NCBI GenBank assembly: GCA_007126655.1 | Contig: SLAV01000006.1 | Location: forward strand, 1-42,178 | Origin: Haloferula sp. | Lineage (GTDB): Bacteria; Verrucomicrobiota; Verrucomicrobiia; Verrucomicrobiales; Akkermansiaceae | Direction: 5' to 3' | DNA: 42,178 nucleotides | Shown here: one piece after another, positions 41,451 to 42,178 of the stretch | Position numbering within the stretch: position 1 is the stretch's first letter | Layout of the letters: each line of letters begins with the position of its first letter | The notes under the pieces: generated by a model | Database searches by the model: none | Seen by the model: only the letters and a program-made list of their open reading frames with translations | What the model was told of the DNA's origin: nothing | Made by a program: the position numbers and the translations under genes

Positions 41451-42178
41451 TCAGCGGACGAGGTAGTCATGACCTTCCTCCAGGCGGAACTGGTGGGCGT
41501 GGCGGACTTTTTCGGTGGGGATGGTCGTGCCGGTCTTGCGGTCGATGACGACGGGGTTGTCCCAGTCGGGATTTTGGATGGTGAGGGTCGAGGCAGTTTC
41601 GCCATCGCGGGCGAAGAAGGTGGTCTCCGCATTCTGGGCGACCGGATAGATGCGGGCCATGAGTTCGCCGTCGATCTCCTCGATGACGATGCCGGTGCCG
41701 CCCACGAAGAGCGGGGTCTTGGTGACGGGCAGCTCGAAATCCTCCAGCATCACGGGGCCGGTGTGGCGGGTGCCTTCATCATAATCGATCCACTCGCCGG
41801 CGGGAAGATAGACGTCGCGGGTGGTCGCGGTTTCGTAGTCTTCGCCGTAGAGCGGGGTGGCCATGAGGGCGTCGCCGATCATCCACTGGAAGCCGCGCAC
41901 GCTGCTGTTTTCCCGGCCGTGGACGCGCGGGTCGTCGGGGAAGGTGATCGGCAGCGGGGTCATGGTGTGCGGGTAACCGTCGTGGAAAAACTTGATCGCG
42001 TTGCTGTGGATGTACGGGTGGAGGCGGGCGTGGAGTCTGGCGCATTCCAATAAGACATTGGAAACCAGTGCGTCGTTGTAATGCCAGGGACCCTTGCCCA
42101 TGGAGATCGAGCTGTGGAGCGAGGCGGTGCGTGCGTTGCGCATGAGATAGGTCTTGATGCGGTCGGACACTTCGCCGT
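41451..42178 (-). CDS. Glycoside hydrolase family 31 (C-terminal part)
   Basis: The open frame runs off the right edge, so only the C-terminal 242 or so residues are seen. The GH31 hallmarks are ARLHARLHPYIHS, FQWMIGDALMATPLYGEDYE, DVYLPAGEWIDYDEGTRHTG and TKTPLFVGG, corresponding to the end of the catalytic barrel and the C-terminal beta domains of alpha-glucosidases and alpha-xylosidases. The catalytic nucleophile lies outside the window. It is probably a two-gene operon with the arylsulfatase that follows after 57 bases. Its presence adds to the picture of polysaccharide breakdown. Confidence 0.88.
   Translation of the reverse strand, partial: GEVSDRIKTYLMRNARTASLHSSISMGKGPWHYNDALVSNVLLECARLHARLHPYIHSNAIKFFHDGYPHTMTPLPITFPDDPRVHGRENSSVRGFQWMIGDALMATPLYGEDYETATTRDVYLPAGEWIDYDEGTRHTGPVMLEDFELPVTKTPLFVGGTGIVIEEIDGELMARIYPVAQNAETTFFARDGETASTLTIQNPDWDNPVVIDRKTGTTIPTEKVRHAHQFRLEEGHDYLVR

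Overview
The window looks like chromosomal DNA of a GC-rich bacterium of the phylum Verrucomicrobiota. The evidence is two sets of 'Verru_Chthon cassette' pseudopilin-like genes, a PEP-CTERM protein with a glutamate/proline-rich, hydrophobic, poly-arginine tail, an ECF sigma factor paired with a FecR-LamG protein, and several multidomain sulfatase, LamG and beta-helix proteins of the kind common in polysaccharide-degrading members of this phylum. No rRNA, tRNA, CRISPR array or transposase was seen.

Layout. 1-150: a TPP riboswitch with its own promoter on the minus strand; the gene it controls lies off the left edge. 218-2832: a two-gene plus-strand operon (zinc-ribbon membrane protein and a conserved uncharacterised protein). 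2921-6358: minus strand, galE followed by an incomplete pseudopilin cassette D-B-C. 6477-7523: a lipoprotein. 7552-9462: minus strand, nuoB-nuoC-rhomboid protease. 9797-11792: minus strand, dapA and a class V aminotransferase. 12018-13505: an AsmA-like protein ending at an intrinsic terminator. 13612-19261: a complete five-gene cassette D-B-C-A-E in which four genes overlap end to end, preceded by a sigma-54-type promoter. 19423-28440: minus-strand operon of a 1341-residue sulfatase, a small secreted protein E', an orphan cassette A protein and a second small secreted protein E. 28544-30728: two tandem paralogous secreted proteins with different C-terminal tails. 30729-31475: about 750 bases without a recognised gene. 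31476-33631: ECF sigma factor and FecR-LamG regulator. 33847-34578: a single prepilin-like protein. 34664-38437: a pectate-lyase-fold/LamG protein. 38600-39859: a decayed LamG/PhoD-like gene. 39921-42178: a GH31 glycosidase (cut by the window edge) and an arylsulfatase, the latter with a stop codon 17 codons before its apparent natural end.

How the genes may work together (inference): the right half resembles a locus for breaking down a sulfated, complex polysaccharide, with two sulfatases, a GH31 enzyme, a beta-helix lyase-like protein, lectin-like LamG domains and an extracytoplasmic-function regulator. The most interesting system is the pseudopilin cassette. Its gene order D-B-C-A parallels gspH-I-J-K of type II secretion, protein A has a GspK-like helix-hairpin-helix region, and in this window every A gene is next to at least one small secreted protein (here called E) that may be an unrecognised fifth component. 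A second point of interest is a C-terminal module shared by four large surface proteins. In one paralogue it takes the place of a PEP-CTERM signal, which suggests an alternative localisation tag.
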